From NCBI GenBank assembly GCA_001793775.1, contig MGIN01000014.1:1-7578 (forward strand): a stretch of 7,578 nucleotides of DNA. Reading direction: 5' to 3'. Position numbers and translations under genes: made by a program. Below, piece by piece: positions 5,698-7,578 of this stretch (position 1 is the first letter of the stretch; every line of letters begins with the position of its first letter). The notes under the pieces were generated by a model. That model did not search any database, was not told the DNA's origin, and worked only from the letters and a program-made list of their open reading frames with translations. This DNA comes from Candidatus Wolfebacteria bacterium GWA1_42_9 (GTDB taxonomy: Bacteria > Patescibacteriota > Minisyncoccia > UBA6257 > JAGOQP01).

Positions 5698-6081
5698 ATG
5701 TCTTTTTGTTCATTTGTTCCCCAAAAGCTTGAGGTAAAACACAGGCCGGAGTTAAGTGTTTTTCCTCTTAACGTTTTGTTTGTAAGTTTCACTTCAAAAA
5801 ACGGATTGCGGATTATGGGTAGTGCGACTTACGAACCGGACTTGGCTTCTTTTAAAAAAGAAGGCGGAAAATCTACGATGGAATACCATAATATATACGG
5901 CGGCGATAATCGGATTTTACTCATCCATAACGGCGAACAATGGTCTTATTCCGGAGAGAAATTTGTAAAAGGGAAATTAGTCGGGACGGCTTATGGCGCG
6001 GAATGGGATATGTTTTTCGTCCATCTTACGATGATGGGCCTTTCCGCCGGAGAGAGGTGCATGTTTGAAGAAATGGTTTAG
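5698..6081 (+). CDS. Hypothetical protein, 127 aa, downstream of metK
   Basis: I do not recognise this protein. It has 127 residues, no clear signal peptide or long membrane helix, and alternates short hydrophobic strands (PLNVLFVSFTS, LRIMGSATY, RILLIHNGEQWSY) with polar turns. It ends in an amphipathic stretch, EWDMFFVHLTMMGLSAGERCMFEEMV in outline, rich in Met and aromatics. The overall impression is a small mixed alpha/beta cytosolic protein. ATG 5698 lies 20 bases after the metK stop with no terminator or promoter between, so it is probably cotranscribed with metK and placed under the same SAM riboswitch. No Shine-Dalgarno precedes it (the spacer is T-rich), and the first ten residues may not be real if a later start is used, although no better one is evident. 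No function is proposed. Confidence 0.65.
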   Translation: MSFCSFVPQKLEVKHRPELSVFPLNVLFVSFTSKNGLRIMGSATYEPDLASFKKEGGKSTMEYHNIYGGDNRILLIHNGEQWSYSGEKFVKGKLVGTAYGAEWDMFFVHLTMMGLSAGERCMFEEMV

Positions 6082-6100
6082 TTCCAAAATCATAGCAGTT

Positions 6101-6129
6101 TTGACATTCTCCACTCATGGGGAGATAAT
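6101..6129 (+). promoter_or_regulatory. Distal promoter P1 of the AbrB-like / restriction-modification operon
   Basis: TTGACA (6101-6106) and GATAAT (6124-6129) are separated by 17 bases. Two bases after the -10 comes the box GATATACGTAAC (6132-6143), which covers the predicted start site near 6136. The spacer holds TCTCC and GGAGA as a loose inverted repeat. The arrangement is repeated at 6325-6367. No open reading frame with a good start lies directly downstream, so P1 would either give a transcript with a leader of about 260 bases or a small RNA. Confidence 0.7.
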
Positions 6130-6180
6130 TTGATATACGTAACTGATTATCTGGTTCTTTAATTGTTGGTTGTCAGCGTG

Positions 6181-6218
6181 CCCTGTAGTGACCTGACTTG
6201 TCAGGACTACTACCGGGG
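6181..6218 (+). repeat. Imperfect palindrome / hairpin element between the two promoters
   Basis: CCTGAC (6192-6197) pairs with GTCAGG (6200-6205). After a GA bulge the stem continues as GTAGT (6185-6189) with ACTAC (6206-6210), and after an internal loop CCC (6181-6183) can pair with GGG (6215-6217). The final GGGG (6215-6218) can instead pair with CCCC (6234-6237) around the palindrome AAGTTAACTT (6223-6232), giving two exclusive folds. No T-run follows, so it is not a terminator. It could be a REP/MITE-like element or a leader switch on the P1 transcript. The rest of 6144-6324 shows nothing else I can name. Confidence 0.45.
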
Positions 6219-6324
6219 TTGTAAGTTAACTTGCCCCTCCCAAAATTTGATCGGAAGATAAACATAGATATTAGTATCATTAGTAGATTGGTGTATTAGC
6301 ATCGATATAGTGCCTTCGGCCCGC

Positions 6325-6353
6325 TTTACAAACCCTCCCTCCGGAGGGATAAT
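6325..6353 (+). promoter_or_regulatory. Proximal promoter P2 of the AbrB-like / restriction-modification operon
   Basis: TTTACA (6325-6330) and GATAAT (6348-6353) are separated by 17 bases, with every element exactly 224 bases downstream of its P1 counterpart. The spacer carries a perfect 12-bp palindrome, CCCTCCGGAGGG (6337-6348). Transcription would start near 6360, inside the operator boxes, 37 bases before ATG 6397. Confidence 0.65.
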
Positions 6354-6355
6354 CC

Positions 6356-6391
6356 GATATACGTAACCAATTACGTAACTGATTACGTAAA
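6356..6391 (+). repeat. Three 12-bp tandem boxes, probable operator of the AbrB-like regulator
   Basis: The units are GATATACGTAAC (6356-6367), CAATTACGTAAC (6368-6379) and TGATTACGTAAA (6380-6391), sharing the core TACGTAA; the second and third hold the palindrome TTACGTAA. They begin two bases after the P2 -10 and end five bases before the regulator's ATG, so bound protein would block initiation. One copy of the first box, plus a degenerate TGATTA, lies at the same place in P1 (6132-6149). Binding by the adjacent regulator is inferred from position and the repeat pattern. Confidence 0.65.
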
Positions 6392-6396
6392 CTAAT

Positions 6397-6558
6397 ATGG
6401 TCAACAAAAACATAAGAAAACTCACAAAATTAGGTGGAAAATCCATCGGCCTGACTTTGCCCATAGAAATTGTCCGGGAGTTGAAATGGAAGGAAAGACA
6501 AAAAGTTGTCGTAAAAAAAATCGGTAGAAAACTTATCATCGAAGACTGGAAGAAGTAA
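6397..6558 (+). CDS. AbrB/MazE-fold (SpoVT-AbrB domain) small DNA-binding protein
   Basis: This 53-residue protein consists of a single swapped-hairpin domain. The pattern is the family's: a first basic strand (KNIRKLTKLG, 4-13), GKSIGLTLP (14-22), the helix IEIVRELKW (23-31), then KVVVKKIGRKLIIED (36-50). Such proteins dimerise by exchanging hairpins and bind DNA through basic residues; they act as transition-state regulators (AbrB) or antitoxins (MazE). No extra C-terminal toxin-binding tail is present and no toxin-like gene is adjacent, which favours a regulator over an antitoxin. Its start lies five bases after the ACGTAA boxes and there is no Shine-Dalgarno. The next gene, a restriction-modification enzyme, begins 54 bases later with no clear promoter, so the two are probably one operon. 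Autoregulation and control of the enzyme are inferred. The opposite-strand reading frame here is a shadow. Confidence 0.82.
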   Translation: MVNKNIRKLTKLGGKSIGLTLPIEIVRELKWKERQKVVVKKIGRKLIIEDWKK

Positions 6559-6612
6559 GGAGTCACCGTTTTCTCCCAGTCTAATAAAAGAATTTGGCGT
6601 AGAGTATATCTT

Positions 6613-7578
6613 ATGTTAGAAAAATATTTTCAAAATCTGTATAAAACTTATAAAGCTGGAGATGCTACTGAGGCAAGCTACTACCCAGATCTTAAAGGAT
6701 TATTAGAGGACTTCTTAAGGTCAAAGGGTGTTGATCCTAGTATAACTGTTCAGCCGAAATTAACGAGAGCAGGTATTCCTGATTTTACTGTAAGAAAAGA
6801 CAAGGAGTTGGTGGGTTACATTGAAGCCAAGGATTTATTAATTGAGTCACTAGAAAAGATAGAAGGCACTGAGCAAATTAAAAGGTATAAAGAAAGATTG
6901 CCGAATTTTATTCTGACCAACTATTGCGATTTTTGGTTGTGGCGTCGAGATGCTGTTGATGAAACAAAAGGCAAATGGATTAAAAAAGTCAGAATTGGAC
7001 AGCCGACAATGTTCAGATTTGATGTACCTCCGCCACCTCAGAAATCACACGAGAAAGATTTCTTTGAATTACTACAAGCGTTTTTTTCTTTTTACATACC
7101 GGAAAGGAAAACTGCCAAATCTCTGGCTAAAGAATTGGCTAACCGTGCTAACTTGATTCCTTCCCAGGTTTTATATTTGCTTAGAGATGACAAGGAAGAA
7201 GAAATAGATAGAATTTACAAAGCTTTTCGAGAATATTTGATTTCAGATCTCTCTGAAGATGATTTTTCCGACATTTATTCTCAGACAGTTACCTATGGGT
7301 TGGTAGTGGCGCGTCTGCGACAAAATAACAAGGATCAGTTTAATCGTTTTTTAGCGGAATCTTTGATACCAAAAGGAATAAAAGTTCTTCACGACACCTT
7401 TTCTCTTATATCTTCAAGTGCTTTGCCGGAAGCAATAGCTGTCTATGTTGACGACATGGCTACAGTTTTGGATCACGCTGATGTAGAAAAAATCAAAAAC
7501 GAACTCCATCGCAAAAAAGGCAAAGACGATCCTTTGATTCATTTTTATGAGACTTTTCTTGCTGAGTATGATCCCAAA
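6613..7578 (+). CDS. Single-chain restriction-modification enzyme, type ISP/IIG-like (3' partial)
   Basis: The frame is open from ATG 6613 to the window end (322 residues), so the C-terminal part is missing. Residues 1-130 form a PD-(D/E)xK nuclease: E20 in the first helix, GIPDF with D57, YIEAKD with E71 and K73, and EQIKRY with Q88 and Y92, the QxxxY motif common in type I and ISP nucleases. Residues 135-300 are mainly helical, with no Walker A or helicase motifs. The last visible stretch, HFYETFLAEYDPK (310-322), is the connector that in this family comes just before the GVYYTP segment of an N6-adenine methyltransferase, so the methylase and specificity domains should follow. The lack of a helicase argues for a type IIG-like or annotated type ISP protein of about 1,000 residues and not LlaGI-type. 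It would cut unmodified foreign DNA and methylate host DNA using SAM. A weak AGAG lies before the start. Confidence 0.85.
   Translation, partial: MLEKYFQNLYKTYKAGDATEASYYPDLKGLLEDFLRSKGVDPSITVQPKLTRAGIPDFTVRKDKELVGYIEAKDLLIESLEKIEGTEQIKRYKERLPNFILTNYCDFWLWRRDAVDETKGKWIKKVRIGQPTMFRFDVPPPPQKSHEKDFFELLQAFFSFYIPERKTAKSLAKELANRANLIPSQVLYLLRDDKEEEIDRIYKAFREYLISDLSEDDFSDIYSQTVTYGLVVARLRQNNKDQFNRFLAESLIPKGIKVLHDTFSLISSSALPEAIAVYVDDMATVLDHADVEKIKNELHRKKGKDDPLIHFYETFLAEYDPK

Noticed and set aside
6356..6391. CRISPR-like array
   Set aside because: The 12-bp units are directly adjacent with no spacers, and no cas gene is present; their place at the promoter fits operator boxes.
6210..6566. 118-codon open frame on the minus strand
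   Set aside because: It is antisense to the AbrB-like gene and its operator boxes; the translation is a hydrophobic, low-information shadow with no good start signal.
6950..7156. 68-codon plus-strand open frame
   Set aside because: It is out of frame within the restriction-modification gene, whose own frame is open and carries clear motifs.

Overview
The window most resembles a small-genome bacterium, probably Candidate Phyla Radiation (Patescibacteria, perhaps Microgenomates). Reasons: most genes are moderately AT-rich, most starts lack a Shine-Dalgarno sequence, MetK is compact, there are membrane-anchored LolA/LppX-like and fibronectin-like surface proteins, and all genes lie on one strand with short spacers. 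A SAM-I riboswitch and several TTGACA-N17-TATAAT-type promoters confirm it is bacterial. The phylum is an inference; there is no rRNA or tRNA in the window.

Layout. (1) 1-734: C-terminal part of an FN3-like surface protein with a membrane anchor, closed by a strong terminator. (2) 782-1357: a self-contained GC-rich cassette (promoter, structured leader, perfect Shine-Dalgarno, 124-aa Cys-rich protein, terminator) that differs in composition and start signal from its neighbours. (3) 1374-2455: a membrane-anchored LolA/LppX-like lipid-binding-fold protein, probably made from a nearly leaderless transcript, followed by a tandem heptamer repeat. (4) 2482-4419: an AbiEi/AbiEii toxin-antitoxin pair with its own promoter and a candidate operator, followed by a YjjX-type house-cleaning NTPase. 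(5) 4517-6081: metK under a SAM-I riboswitch whose terminator U-tract touches the start codon, followed by an unrecognised 127-aa gene probably in the same transcript. (6) 6082-7578: a 315-bp regulatory region with a promoter-operator module present twice exactly 224 bp apart, a hairpin element between the copies, a 53-aa AbrB/MazE-fold regulator, and the N-terminal 322 residues of a single-chain restriction-modification enzyme (type ISP/IIG-like), which runs off the window end.

How the parts fit. AbiE and the restriction-modification gene give the region a defence character, with metK, maker of the methyl donor SAM, between them. The most novel-looking part is region 6: a tiny swapped-hairpin regulator appears to control its own promoter and the downstream restriction-modification gene through ACGTAA boxes over the start site. 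That would be an alternative to the helix-turn-helix controller proteins usual for restriction-modification systems. This regulatory circuit is inferred from sequence architecture only.
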